NCBI RefSeq assembly: GCF_004340205.1
Contig: NZ_SLWB01000021.1
Span: 1 to 42,849 of the forward strand
Source: Acetobacteroides hydrogenigenes
GTDB lineage: Bacteria > Bacteroidota > Bacteroidia > Bacteroidales > ZOR0009
Length of the DNA: 42,849 bases
Direction: 5' to 3'
In this document: positions 23,443 to 32,377 of the stretch, one piece after another
Position numbering within the stretch: the first letter of the stretch is position 1
Layout of the letters: every line of letters begins with the position of its first letter
The notes under the pieces: generated by a model
What the model was told of the DNA's origin: nothing
Database searches by the model: none
What the model saw: the letters and a program-made list of their open reading frames with translations, nothing else
Translations under genes and position numbers: made by a program

Positions 23443-26025
23443 CTACCACAACATCAAATCCTGTACGGTTAGGAATGAGTCTAGGTGCTTGCCAATAACA
23501 CGAATGCGGATGCTCTTCACCTTTTTTCCGATGGTGGCGCTACCGGTTCCGTAGGTAAAGCCCGAAACGTTGGTAAAGTCGGTTCCGTTTTCCGAGATTT
23601 CGAGTGCACCATTGTTGAGGCTATAGCGCGAGGTTTGTGGAATACCCGTGCGCACCTCCAGCCTGCTAATAAAAATAGGCTCTTTGAGCTCGAAGGTAAT
23701 GTAATCGCCATCTTTGGGGGCTTCAACCGAGGTGAAGGTGGTGCTTCTGTTCCAATCGGTAAGGTTGGTAAGCGGACTTTTGCTCTCGTTAACCTTGAGG
23801 TTGGTGGTTACGCTGACCTTAGGCTCTGTATATTCGCTTTTGCGGAGGATTAGGCTACCGTAGCTGTCGATGCTATCCTTTGCATGTACCTCCATCCTTA
23901 GCTTGTAGGTATCTTGGCTGCTAAAATTGTCGATGGCAAAGTGGTAGTAAGGTCGTCCGTTTTTCCCTCCTGCAGTGGCTAGATGCTCGTCGATGGCCAC
24001 GATTTCGCTGTTGCGGACGATGGCAGCATTGCGTACCTCTACTGCTTTTGTTCCCTTTGTTGGACGAAGCTCCAGCTGCCAGTAGCCGTTGCTGTAGAGC
24101 ACATCGGTAAGAGGGTACTCTACGGTCTTCCACTCGGTGCCTATGGTCGATGCATCCCACGATGCAAATGGTTGAGGTTCGGCTCCTGCAACGGTATTGC
24201 TCGATAGGGTATCGTTGAAGTAAACCTTTGTGCGAAGCAATTCGGGACTTGGGCATTTAAATGGTTGAGCGTATAGCGTCGAAGTGCTGGTTGGTTCGCT
24301 GGCATCGGTAGTGTAGCGAATCGTAGCACCTGTGTAGGGTTCTGCAATGGTTACCTCGCCCTTGCTAAAGGTGGCCGTGGCGGTTGGAACACGGAACTTG
24401 ATATCCATGTTTGCCAATCGATGGAAGTGGTTGCTGGTAACGCGCTGGTTGAAATCGGCCCATTGGCGCTGCGCTTGTGGTGTCCAACCCACTTCGGCAA
24501 TGGCGCAGATACGTGGGTACGACTGGTACTCTACGTAACGGGCAGGGCGGTCGAGGTATTCCGACCAAAGGGCTGCCTGAACGCCAAAGATGCGGCTGTT
24601 TTCTTCGGCTGATAGCTGCTGGTTGTTGAGCGGGTCGAAGGAGTAAACCCTTTCGAGGCTAACAATGCCTGCCCACCAGTGTCCGCGTTCGCCACGTGCT
24701 TGCGACATATCGAAGTAGCAGTACGATCCGGGGAGCATTATCACAGGATGCCCCTTTTGTGCGGCTTCGATTCCGGCATCAACACCCGTCCAAGCCATCA
24801 CTCCGGTTTCGCTATCGAGCTTTCCGCCCTCCAAAATCTCATTCCAGCCCAGCATCTTCTTTCCTTTTTGGGTGATGATGGTTTGGACGCGCTTGATGAA
24901 GTAGTTCTGAATTTGATCAACCGAGGTCATGCCCATCTCCTTCATCAATTGTTGATCTCTTTGGCAGCTGCTCCAGTAGTTTTTGTTAACCTCGTCGCCG
25001 CCAATGTGGATATACGCAAATGGGAATAGCTTTGCCACCTCACCAAAGATATCGTCGAGCATCTTAAAGTTCTCCTCGCGTCCGGCACACCAAACATTTT
25101 GCTTTTCGCCCTGCACGCTACGGCTAGTATCGCCCGATTGGCAGAGCGTTTCGGGGTACGAGGCGGTAACGGCGCGGCTGTGACCGGGGATATCAACCTC
25201 AGGAAGTATGTTAACGTGGCGTTCGGCTGCGTAGCGAACAATCTCCTTGATCTCCTTTTGGGTATAGTAGCCGCCATAGCGGTTATCTCCCGAGCCAAAT
25301 GAAGGCTGCAGCACCTCGTTCGGGCCACGCCATGCGCCCTTTTGGGTAAGCAACGGGTACTTTTTGATCTCGATTCTCCAACCCTGATCGTCGGTAAGGT
25401 GCCAATGGAAGATGTTGATCTTGTGCGCCGACAGCCAGTCGATGTACTGCTTTACAAAATCAGCGCTAAAGAACTGGCGCGAGCAGTCGAGCATCATTCC
25501 TCGCCATCCAAAACGGGGATAATCCTTGATGTCGGCTTGATCAACGCTCCATACTATGTTGTTTTGCTTGGAGTTTTGATAAATCTGAGCGGGAAGCAGC
25601 TGGCGAAGCGTTTGGCAGCCCCAGTATAGCCCGGCAGCATCGGCTCCGGTGATGGATATTCCCTTGCTATCGGCGTGAAGCTGGTAACCTTCGGCGGGAA
25701 GTCCAATCCCCTTGTTGATACTAAGGCGAATGCTGTTGCCCTTATCCTTTGAGGTTAGCTTTAGCGAGTAGCCTGTTGCGGGTTTAAGCATCTTTTGCAG
25801 CTTTTTCGCTTCCTCCTTTACCTCTTTTGTGCAGAAGATGGTAGTTTTTTCGTTTATGGTAAACGATTCGGTTCCGTAAGCTGCCGATACTGGCAGGGGA
25901 ATAAGTGCTTTCTGAGGTTGAGCCTTTACAATCCCTCCTCCGGCAAGAAGCATTATGGCACAAGCGCCTGCAGTAATGCCCCATCGTTTTAGGAAGGAAG
26001 AATGATTCCTTTCGATTTTATTCAT
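23443..26025 (-). CDS. Beta-N-acetylhexosaminidase (GH20) with C-terminal carbohydrate-binding-like domain
   Basis: The 860-residue secreted enzyme has a long signal peptide with cleavage expected at VKA-Q. I chose the ATG at 26025; an in-frame ATG at 26058 adds 11 polar residues before the signal. A GH20b domain is followed by the GH20 barrel, with catalytic D344-E345 in HIGGDEVNK and the same WHLTDDQGWRIEIKKYP and LPEVDIPGHS motifs as the 626-residue enzyme. A chitobiase-like domain follows (GATIRYTTDASEP), then a middle beta-rich region. A C-terminal discoidin-like (F5/8 type C) domain covers about the last 125 residues. It probably cleaves terminal GlcNAc or GalNAc from complex glycans, with the last domain binding the substrate. 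The two enzymes are paralogues, not duplicates. Confidence 0.94.
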   Translation of the reverse strand: MNKIERNHSSFLKRWGITAGACAIMLLAGGGIVKAQPQKALIPLPVSAAYGTESFTINEKTTIFCTKEVKEEAKKLQKMLKPATGYSLKLTSKDKGNSIRLSINKGIGLPAEGYQLHADSKGISITGADAAGLYWGCQTLRQLLPAQIYQNSKQNNIVWSVDQADIKDYPRFGWRGMMLDCSRQFFSADFVKQYIDWLSAHKINIFHWHLTDDQGWRIEIKKYPLLTQKGAWRGPNEVLQPSFGSGDNRYGGYYTQKEIKEIVRYAAERHVNILPEVDIPGHSRAVTASYPETLCQSGDTSRSVQGEKQNVWCAGREENFKMLDDIFGEVAKLFPFAYIHIGGDEVNKNYWSSCQRDQQLMKEMGMTSVDQIQNYFIKRVQTIITQKGKKMLGWNEILEGGKLDSETGVMAWTGVDAGIEAAQKGHPVIMLPGSYCYFDMSQARGERGHWWAGIVSLERVYSFDPLNNQQLSAEENSRIFGVQAALWSEYLDRPARYVEYQSYPRICAIAEVGWTPQAQRQWADFNQRVTSNHFHRLANMDIKFRVPTATATFSKGEVTIAEPYTGATIRYTTDASEPTSTSTLYAQPFKCPSPELLRTKVYFNDTLSSNTVAGAEPQPFASWDASTIGTEWKTVEYPLTDVLYSNGYWQLELRPTKGTKAVEVRNAAIVRNSEIVAIDEHLATAGGKNGRPYYHFAIDNFSSQDTYKLRMEVHAKDSIDSYGSLILRKSEYTEPKVSVTTNLKVNESKSPLTNLTDWNRSTTFTSVEAPKDGDYITFELKEPIFISRLEVRTGIPQTSRYSLNNGALEISENGTDFTNVSGFTYGTGSATIGKKVKSIRIRVIGKHLDSFLTVQDLMLW

Positions 26026-26149
26026 GATGTTACCAAATGGTGTCAGATTAGCCGGCAATTTAGCAAATGTGGTTCAACAAACTATGCCCAAGCCGGAAAG
26101 TTGAAAGTTATGATTGAAGAAAACGCAGCTGCTCGCCCTTGGTCCTAGG

Positions 26150-26165
26150 ATAGCGTTAACGCTAT
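26150..26165. other. 16-bp perfect palindrome
   Basis: ATAGCGTTAACGCTAT lies in the 199-bp spacer between the acyloxyacyl-hydrolase gene's stop and the GH20 start. It is 125 bp upstream of the GH20 ATG and could be an operator or part of a termination hairpin. Nothing else is seen in the spacer. Confidence 0.4.
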
Positions 26166-26224
26166 TGCGCTAAACGGCTATTCTCCCTACAGGTTGGGTG
26201 ATTACGAATATTCAAAAGCTGATG

Positions 26225-27430
26225 CTACCGGAATAGCGAGTGGTACCCAAAGGTGTACCCTAGTCCGAAGAAAACGCAGTTGGCTTCGTTTTGGGGAGTA
26301 AACTGTATGCCAAAGGTGGCGTTTATCCCTTTGTAGACATACGACTTTAGTCCAAGGTTGGTGCGGATAAAGCTGTTGCTGGAGTCGGGAGTAAAGATGT
26401 AGCCAATGGCTGCAAGCGCATTTATGTATCCCATGGGAAGTTCGGCTTTGCCAAAGATTCCGGCAGCAAATCTTTCGCGAGATGCCGATGGCTCGTAGCT
26501 GTTAACAAACTCTCCTGCGGATTCGTTGAGCGTGCGGGTAGCGGTGACGTTGCTGCTTTCGTCGTAAACAAGATGAAGCCCTGTGCCTATACGTAGGTAG
26601 TGGCTTCCCACGTACATTGCATAAAGGTAGAGGTCCATTGCCTTAAACGAGTGGTTTAGTATAACGGTGGAGTTGGTGTTTTCCACCTGCCCAAGGATTT
26701 GGCGCGAGGAGCAGGTTATTCCCAAATCGTATTCGATATGAGGCTTGGCTTTGGTTACCGATAGGTAGCTCTTTCCTACTTTGGGGCGCTCGTTAAACGA
26801 CACGAGAAGATCGGTAAATCCTCCAACGGTATTTAGCCCTGCGTTGGGTAGGCGGTATGCTCCATCGGAAAAGTGGGCGTAGGTGGCGCCAAACCTAGCT
26901 TGTAGGTAACGGTTGATCCTATACTTAAAGAAGAAATCGATGCTGGCGTGGTAGTTGTTCTTTGCTCCAATTATTCTATTCGCCTGGTTTGTGGTAGAGT
27001 TGTATGGATTCCAGCCAACCGAGGCGCCTAGCTTTGCTTCGGTGCTAAACGAGAGATCGTGGCTAAGCTGGAGTATGCTTAGTCCATAGATGAGGTAAAG
27101 GGAGTAGGGATCGCCAAGTAGCTCCTGCATGTGGTAGTAGGGCTTGTAGGCTCCAACACCAAAGTAGGGTTTCCCGTAAAGAGCATCGATGAGCGTGCTA
27201 CGATTGGCCGAAAACAGGAGGCTGGCCGAGGTGCTTTGGTACGCAGGAAAGCTTATGTTGTACTTTTCTACAGATCTTGGTCGGAATACATGCCCGGCAC
27301 CTGCACCAACGGACGCTGCAAATGGGGCCCATCGAAGCGTTTGTGTGCTATCGGACGTTTGGGCTTCCGCTGTTTGGGTGGCGGAAAGCATCAAGATCAG
27401 AATGGTTAACATTACAACGTTGCGCTTCAT
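26225..27430 (-). CDS. Acyloxyacyl hydrolase / PagL-like lipid A deacylase
   Basis: The 401-residue protein has a signal peptide (MKRNVVMLTILILMLSATQT, cleavage near AEA-Q). Beta-barrel-like strands follow throughout, ending in the aromatic GLGYTFGYHSLFR, as expected for an outer-membrane protein. The key motif is YAHFSDGAYRLPNAGLN, with H186 and S188 in the places of the catalytic His and Ser of PagL (HxSNG...PNxGLN). PagL-type enzymes remove the 3-O acyl chain of lipid A. The usual Asn of SNG is Asp here. At 401 residues it is far longer than PagL itself (about 150-185), as I understand is common for Bacteroidota members of the family. The true substrate is not proven. It is a single gene, divergent from the radical SAM gene. 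Confidence 0.82.
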   Translation of the reverse strand: MKRNVVMLTILILMLSATQTAEAQTSDSTQTLRWAPFAASVGAGAGHVFRPRSVEKYNISFPAYQSTSASLLFSANRSTLIDALYGKPYFGVGAYKPYYHMQELLGDPYSLYLIYGLSILQLSHDLSFSTEAKLGASVGWNPYNSTTNQANRIIGAKNNYHASIDFFFKYRINRYLQARFGATYAHFSDGAYRLPNAGLNTVGGFTDLLVSFNERPKVGKSYLSVTKAKPHIEYDLGITCSSRQILGQVENTNSTVILNHSFKAMDLYLYAMYVGSHYLRIGTGLHLVYDESSNVTATRTLNESAGEFVNSYEPSASRERFAAGIFGKAELPMGYINALAAIGYIFTPDSSNSFIRTNLGLKSYVYKGINATFGIQFTPQNEANCVFFGLGYTFGYHSLFR

Positions 27431-27630
27431 CTGGTGCAGAATGGTTTGTAAGGCTATCCGGGCGAGGTTGTGTTTCCTGTCCTAATTATAGCTGATTTTT
27501 AGCTGATTTACTTCTTTTTGGTCGCTATTTTTTTTGCATTTCGTGCTATAATGCCCCCCCCGTTTATTTATGAGGATGTTAATATGTCAGATAATCAGTG
27601 GCGAAGCGATGTGGCGATGCAAACTATTTC

Positions 27631-27638
27631 TAAATTTG
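27631..27638 (+). promoter_or_regulatory. yhcC-like gene promoter, -7 box TAAATTTG
   Basis: TAAATTTG is an exact TAnnTTTG match with 21 nt before the ATG at 27660. This spacing supports 27660, rather than the upstream in-frame ATG at 27570, as the true start. Confidence 0.5.
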
Positions 27639-27659
27639 TCCCCTCGTTATAATTCTGAA

Positions 27660-28625
27660 ATGAGCCAACAACAGATATTTCCTTGGGGCGATAGCCGTAG
27701 ATTCAACTCCTACTCGAGATACTTTAAAAACCTTTTTGGCGAACGCGTGCAGAAGCTTACCATCGATGCCGGATTCACCTGTCCGAACCGCGACGGCAAG
27801 GTTGCCCGTGGCGGGTGCACCTTTTGCCTGAACGACGCCTTTAATCCTTCGTACTGCTCGCCCGAGAAGAGCATTCGCCAGCAGCTGGAGGAGGGAATAG
27901 AGTTTCATGTAAAGCGCTACCAGAAGGCTAGCCGCTACCTTGCCTACTTTCAGGCCTACTCCAACACCTATGCGCCACTCGAACGGCTAAAGGAGATCTA
28001 CAGCCAAGCGCTGGATCTACCCGAGGTGGTGGGTATCGTGGTGGGAACTCGTCCCGACTGTGTGGACGAGGAGAAACTCGACTTCTTTGCCGAGCTATCG
28101 GAGAAGAAGTACGTAACCATAGAGTACGGCATAGAGAGCTGCTACAACGATACCCTCGAGCGGGTTAACCGTGGCCATACCTACGAGCAGGCTGTTTGGG
28201 CTATCGAGCAAACCGCTAAGAGACACATCAAGGTAGGGGCGCATATGATGTTCGGTTTTCCGGGCGAAACGCGCGCGCGAATGCTTGCACAGTCCGAGAT
28301 ACTATCGAAGCTGCCGCTGAATACCATAAAGTTTCACCAACTGCAGATCTTTAAGGGTACGCACATGGCTAAGGAGTACGAGCAGAACCCCAAGCAGTTC
28401 CGTTTCTTTGGCCTACAGGAATATATCGACTTCTTTGTTGAATTTCTGGAGCACTTAAACCCCAGCTTTGTAGTAGAGCGCTTTGCCGGCGAGGTTCCTC
28501 CGCGCTATCAGGCAGGTCCGGGATGGGGACTGGTACGTAATGAGCAGCTGGTTTCGATGCTCGACAAGCGCTTGGCCGAACTAGATACCTGGCAGGGACG
28601 ATTGTTTGGGGCTTCCGAAAGGTAG
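27660..28625 (+). CDS. Radical SAM protein, YhcC family
   Basis: The 321-residue protein belongs to the YhcC-like radical SAM group. The cluster cysteines are C41, C53 and C56 in CPNRDGKVARGGCTFC, which gives the long first spacing typical of this family. Further family segments are FQAYSNTYAPLERLKEIY, GIVVGTRPDCVDEE, YVTIEYGIESCYNDTL and HMMFGFPGETR. The C-terminal RYQAGPGWGLVRN region also fits. The reaction is not established for the family. The frame is open to 27570, but the added 30 residues do not look like the family and would span the likely promoter. A hairpin follows the stop. Confidence 0.9.
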   Translation: MSQQQIFPWGDSRRFNSYSRYFKNLFGERVQKLTIDAGFTCPNRDGKVARGGCTFCLNDAFNPSYCSPEKSIRQQLEEGIEFHVKRYQKASRYLAYFQAYSNTYAPLERLKEIYSQALDLPEVVGIVVGTRPDCVDEEKLDFFAELSEKKYVTIEYGIESCYNDTLERVNRGHTYEQAVWAIEQTAKRHIKVGAHMMFGFPGETRARMLAQSEILSKLPLNTIKFHQLQIFKGTHMAKEYEQNPKQFRFFGLQEYIDFFVEFLEHLNPSFVVERFAGEVPPRYQAGPGWGLVRNEQLVSMLDKRLAELDTWQGRLFGASER

Positions 28626-28651
28626 TCGCCTAAGGGGGTAGGTAGCTTGTT

Positions 28652-28680
28652 GCAACTGCAAGGTTGAGGGATGCAGTTGC
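28652..28680 (+). terminator. Hairpin after the yhcC-like gene
   Basis: GCAACTGCA (28652-28660) pairs perfectly with TGCAGTTGC (28672-28680) across an 11-nt loop, 26 nt past the stop. There is no T run, so it is only a possible terminator. Confidence 0.35.
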
Positions 28681-28842
28681 TCGACTATAATTATCCAACG
28701 CTTGGCAATAAACCGCAGGAGCTCCACTATAAGCCGCAGTAGCAAGATTGGTCATCTGTTTTCTAGCGTTAACGATTGCTATACTGCGAACATCTAGGCC
28801 ATCTATTCGTTGTTGGGGTATTTTGGGATTTACACAATCAGT

Positions 28843-28850
28843 TATATTTG
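28843..28850 (+). promoter_or_regulatory. Probable nhaA promoter, -7 box TATATTTG
   Basis: TATATTTG is an exact TAnnTTTG match, with TTTG 17 nt upstream (28822-28825), slightly closer than usual. It would give an unusually long leader of about 115 nt before the nhaA ATG. Confidence 0.45.
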
Positions 28851-28858
28851 TGGCATTT

Positions 28859-28912
28859 CCTAAACGGGGGCATCCGAAATCAGAAATTGAGGAGATAGCA
28901 GCTCCCCGTAGG
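28859..28912 (+). promoter_or_regulatory. Structured 5' leader of nhaA (candidate)
   Basis: CCTAAACGGGG (28859-28869) can pair with CCCCGTAGG (28904-28912), leaving two bases bulged. It encloses about 34 nt directly downstream of the probable promoter. It could be a cis-regulatory RNA sensing sodium or pH, or a chance stem. I cannot match it to a known riboswitch class. Confidence 0.3.
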
Positions 28913-28960
28913 TATTTTGGATTTGATCTTGAGAGCAAAGAACCCAATCAGCAGAAATCA

Positions 28961-28970
28961 TAAGAGGAGG
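28961..28970 (+). promoter_or_regulatory. Strong Shine-Dalgarno of nhaA
   Basis: AAGAGGAGG ends 4 nt before the ATG at 28975. This is the best Shine-Dalgarno in the window, where most genes have none recognisable, and it fixes the start. Confidence 0.6.
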
Positions 28971-28974
28971 TTAC

Positions 28975-30225
28975 ATGAAGGCAACGGTACTGTTTAAGGA
29001 GTTTTTTAATAGTGAAAAGGTTGGTGGTATGATGCTTATAGGCTGTACCGCCATCTCGTTGATTATCGCTAATACTAGTTGGGGTAGTGGCTACACCAAT
29101 TTCTGGGAAACCTCCGTTGCTGGGCATTCCATTGGGCACTGGATTAACGATGGGTTAATGGCCATTTTCTTTTTGCTTATCGGGCTGGAGCTCGAGAGGG
29201 AAATCTATAAGGGTGAACTTTCGGATATAAAGGATGCCATGCTGCCCATTTTTGCGGCGATTGGCGGAATGCTAGTGCCTGCAGGGCTTTTTCTGATGCT
29301 CAACCATGGAACGCTAGGGCAAGATGGCGCTGGAATTCCTATGGCTACGGATATTGCTTTTGCCCTTGGGGTGCTATCGTTGCTTGGTCGAAGGATTCCA
29401 ACCTCGCTAAAGGTATTCCTTACAGCCCTTGCTGTTATCGACGATCTCGGTGCTATTCTGGTTATAGCATTCTTCTATGCAAAAACGCTGGTGTGGGCAA
29501 ATCTGCTGACTTCGCTCGGAATATTTGCCGGGCTTATCGTGCTAAATCGGCTGAAGGTGAAAAATCTTATTCCCTATATTGTTGGAGGCGTGGGCATGTG
29601 GTACTTTATGCTGCACTCGGGCGTTCATGCTACCATAACTGGGGTTCTGCTGGCGTTTGCCATACCGTTTGGTAGCGGAGGAAAGGAGTCGCCTTCGTAC
29701 GTTCTTCAGCATATACTACATAAGCCTGTTGCCTTTTTGGTGCTGCCCGTATTTGCGCTGGCCAACACCGCCATTGTGCTAGAGTCTAATATTGTTGAGA
29801 CGCTATCGCAAAGCTACAGCTTGGGTATTGCGCTGGGGCTTATCGTAGGAAAACCTCTTGGGATATTTGTGCTAACGCTAGCGGTGGTGAAGCTGGGTTG
29901 GTCGAAGCTCCCCGGTGATTTGACGTGGAAGTCGATATTTGGGGTAGGCTTGCTTGGTGGTATTGGTTTCACCATGTCAATTTTTATTACGCTGTTGGCC
30001 TTCGAGGATGCTGCAATTGTTAACAATGCCAAGCTGGCCATCCTTCTGTCGTCGTTGGGAGCGGGTGTGCTTGGCTACGTTGCGCTTAGCCGCATGTTTA
30101 GGACGGTTCAGCCCGAAGAGGATACAGAAGCTATTAGTTCCTCTTTAGAGCGTAGCTCCTATGCCATGCCCGAGAAGACCAAGGATTCTAGAATTCTAAA
30201 GAAGGAGGTCTACTCAGAACGATAG
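28975..30225 (+). CDS. nhaA: Na+/H+ antiporter NhaA
   Basis: The 416-residue inner-membrane protein has about 12 hydrophobic helices and exports Na+ in exchange for protons. The active-site pair is D156-D157 in LAVIDDLGAI, equivalent to D163-D164 of E. coli NhaA. The MATDIAFALGVL segment carries the other conserved Asp (D126). LLIGLELEREIYKGEL, GVHATITGVLLAFAIP and GKPLGIF are further family hallmarks. The last 40 residues are a polar tail. A single gene behind an unusually long and possibly structured leader, which may point to post-transcriptional control. Confidence 0.96.
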   Translation: MKATVLFKEFFNSEKVGGMMLIGCTAISLIIANTSWGSGYTNFWETSVAGHSIGHWINDGLMAIFFLLIGLELEREIYKGELSDIKDAMLPIFAAIGGMLVPAGLFLMLNHGTLGQDGAGIPMATDIAFALGVLSLLGRRIPTSLKVFLTALAVIDDLGAILVIAFFYAKTLVWANLLTSLGIFAGLIVLNRLKVKNLIPYIVGGVGMWYFMLHSGVHATITGVLLAFAIPFGSGGKESPSYVLQHILHKPVAFLVLPVFALANTAIVLESNIVETLSQSYSLGIALGLIVGKPLGIFVLTLAVVKLGWSKLPGDLTWKSIFGVGLLGGIGFTMSIFITLLAFEDAAIVNNAKLAILLSSLGAGVLGYVALSRMFRTVQPEEDTEAISSSLERSSYAMPEKTKDSRILKKEVYSER

Positions 30226-30369
30226 GGTGCAATTAAGCTACAGGTTGTATAGAGTCCTGTTCTAGAAAAAACAGTACTGATAGTAAGCATAACGTGCTTC
30301 TATAAGCCAATCAGTAAAGATATATCTTAGCTTGATACGCCTACATTTTGCAAAGGACTATCCGATATA

Positions 30370-30408
30370 AAAAAGAGAGCAGCACCTGTAACTAGGTGCT
30401 GCTCTTTA
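30370..30408. terminator. Terminator between nhaA and the C69 dipeptidase gene
   Basis: AGAGCAGCACCT (30376-30387) pairs with AGGTGCTGCTCT (30394-30405). On the minus strand a run of T follows (plus A run 30369-30374), fitting the dipeptidase gene ending at 30433. It may also serve nhaA. Confidence 0.8.
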
Positions 30409-30432
30409 GTATTTTCAGAATAAGGTTTGGGC

Positions 30433-32037
30433 TTAGAATCCTCTGCCGAATAGGCCCCAGAAGCTACGCTCGAGCTCGGTCCAGCGCTGCATGGCGCTTC
30501 TGGAAAAGTCGTTGGAGTAGCGGGTAACCAGCTCGCGGGCCTCCTTGTTCTTTCCCTTCTTTACCAAATCCTTTACCTGCTCCTCAAGGGCTGGCTGTTC
30601 GGCGAGCGCCTTGGCTTCGAGAGCGGCAACTTCGGTTTCTATAGTCTTGCGGGTCTTTTGCCACTTTACGGTGGCCAGCTTGTTGGCCTTACGGAAGCTC
30701 CAAATTGCGGCATCTTCGCGGTAGCGATGCTGCCCACAGATGCTGTAGCTGTCGGGTAGCGACAGGTTGCCCGAGTAGATGGGCAGGCGGGGGCTTTGTC
30801 CAGGGTTGTCGAACGAGAACCAAGCTACGCCGCCAACTTCGTCGGGAAGCCAATCGCGGAGCTGGATAACCTCGGAGTAGGAGCACCAGGCCACCGAAAC
30901 GGTGCGTTGAAACTCTACCGAACCAGGTTTAAGCGCGTTGTAAATGGCGGCTTCGTCTCGTCCCATCCAGGGGTTGGCGCCCTCGTAGAGTACGGTGTCC
31001 ACCTTTTCTACCGATCCGTCCTTCTTGTAGGTGGTCTTTACCACCTTAAGGTTTTTGGTCATGTCGTAAAAGGTTCCCTCGTAGGTGGTGCGGTATAGGG
31101 CAAATACATCCTGTACTGATACCTTTTTCTCGGGCTTAACGGAGAAGGGGATTTCGTCGGCATCGAACTTGAGGTTGAGCGATGGCGCAAAGCTGCTTAG
31201 AACGAAGAAATCGCGTATGGTAAAGTTCTTTTTCGCTTGGCTATACGCTTTCCAAAACTTAAAGGGGGTGGTGCCATCCCAAAGCTTAAGGCGCAGCGCT
31301 ACTTCCTGTACGTTGTCGGATGCCATAAAGTAGTTTGGGTTGCTTAGGTCGATCTCGCCAATGCGGGCAATGTTCGCCGAAATGCCCACGTGATCGTCGG
31401 GGATACGCTGGGCGGCCCAAACGCCACCGATGCGATCGGGACCTTCGCCAAATATTTCGAATTGCCAAACCTCATTTTTATCGGCAATGGTGATGCACTC
31501 GCCCCAATCTCCATATCCGTACTGCTTAACCAACTCCCCAATTAGTTTAATGGCTTGACGGGCCGAGGTGCATCGCTGAAGGGCTATGCGTTGGAGCTCC
31601 TCTATGTTGAACATCCCCTTTTCGTTTACCAGCTCCTTGCGGCCAACGATAGTAGTTTCACCAATGGCCAGCTGCTTCTCGTTGAGGCAGGGGTAGGCGG
31701 TGTTGAGGTAGGCAAAGGTTTGATTGACTTGTGGTATGGAGCCAGCCAGGGTAAGCCCATTATTGTCGGTTACGCTCTCGGTTTTTAGGCTACCCTTATA
31801 CACAAGGTGCTTAGCGGTGTCGGGGTAGGTTGCGGCAGGCACAACGTTGAGCCAGGTGCGGTAGCTGCCATCGCAGGTGTGGCTGGTGATTACCGACTTG
31901 TCGGCCGAGGCCTTTTTGCCTACTAAGATGCTGGTGCAGGTTTCCCCAAAGTAGGGGTCGTCGGGCTGCGCGAAAGCGCCTATTCCGGTTAGTATTCCCA
32001 GCGATAAAAGTACTATTCCCTTAAATGATCTTTTCAT
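30433..32037 (-). CDS. Secreted dipeptidase, peptidase family C69
   Basis: The 534-residue protein has a signal peptide (cleavage near AFA-Q, residue 23) followed closely by ETCTSILVGKKASADKS. C34 is the expected N-terminal nucleophile after maturation, as in the PepD/C69 branch of Ntn hydrolases. The segments VITSHTCDGSYRTWL, NEKGMFNIEELQRIALQRC and NEVWQFEIFGEGPDRIGGVWAAQRIPDDH are typical of the family, which cleaves dipeptides. It is probably periplasmic and may feed the dipeptides used by the nearby OPT and pepT genes (inference). The TACGTTTG box at 32206-32213 is a possible but distant promoter. Confidence 0.93.
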   Translation of the reverse strand: MKRSFKGIVLLSLGILTGIGAFAQPDDPYFGETCTSILVGKKASADKSVITSHTCDGSYRTWLNVVPAATYPDTAKHLVYKGSLKTESVTDNNGLTLAGSIPQVNQTFAYLNTAYPCLNEKQLAIGETTIVGRKELVNEKGMFNIEELQRIALQRCTSARQAIKLIGELVKQYGYGDWGECITIADKNEVWQFEIFGEGPDRIGGVWAAQRIPDDHVGISANIARIGEIDLSNPNYFMASDNVQEVALRLKLWDGTTPFKFWKAYSQAKKNFTIRDFFVLSSFAPSLNLKFDADEIPFSVKPEKKVSVQDVFALYRTTYEGTFYDMTKNLKVVKTTYKKDGSVEKVDTVLYEGANPWMGRDEAAIYNALKPGSVEFQRTVSVAWCSYSEVIQLRDWLPDEVGGVAWFSFDNPGQSPRLPIYSGNLSLPDSYSICGQHRYREDAAIWSFRKANKLATVKWQKTRKTIETEVAALEAKALAEQPALEEQVKDLVKKGKNKEARELVTRYSNDFSRSAMQRWTELERSFWGLFGRGF

Positions 32038-32377
32038 CGTGATGCTATAGGTTACGTGTAAGTGCGGTTAGCGGTGCAATGCTAGCCATAATCCGCAACA
32101 TTCGAAAAAGGAAAGCGATGTTTTTGGGCAGAAAGATGTGGGAAGAGAACGCTATTCTGTATTTAATCGGAAGTGGAGCATTGCTTAGCGGGATTAAAGG
32201 TTTTACAAACGTATAGAAGAACTTGTTCTCTTTGGATAAGGGAGCAGGGAATGGGAATCTCAGATGGCATGTCATGCACATTTAGCAGCAGCCTTTACAT
32301 GAAGCACCAACAAATAAAAATAAAAAAAGCATCCTTCTCAGGGTGCTTTTTTTGACTTGGGATATGGTTGGATGCGG
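32038..32377. other. Gene-free spacer upstream of the C69 dipeptidase
   Basis: The only features seen are a possible minus-strand -7 box TACGTTTG (32206-32213, about 170 nt from the dipeptidase ATG) and the terminator of the NigD-like gene at 32323-32352. A 78-codon minus-strand frame here has no recognisable features. Confidence 0.5.
32323..32352. terminator. Terminator of the NigD-like gene
   Basis: AAAAAAAGCATCCT (32323-32334 region) pairs with AGGGTGCTTTTTTT (to 32352) over a short TCTC loop. It is flanked by A/T runs on both sides and lies just past the stop at 32378. Confidence 0.85.

Noticed and set aside
27570-27659. N-terminal extension of the radical SAM gene
   Set aside because: It would include the probable promoter, and the residues do not resemble the family start.
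32045-32281. Minus-strand 78-codon frame in the dipeptidase upstream region
   Set aside because: Phe/Pro/Leu-rich peptide without any domain, spanning a possible promoter box.
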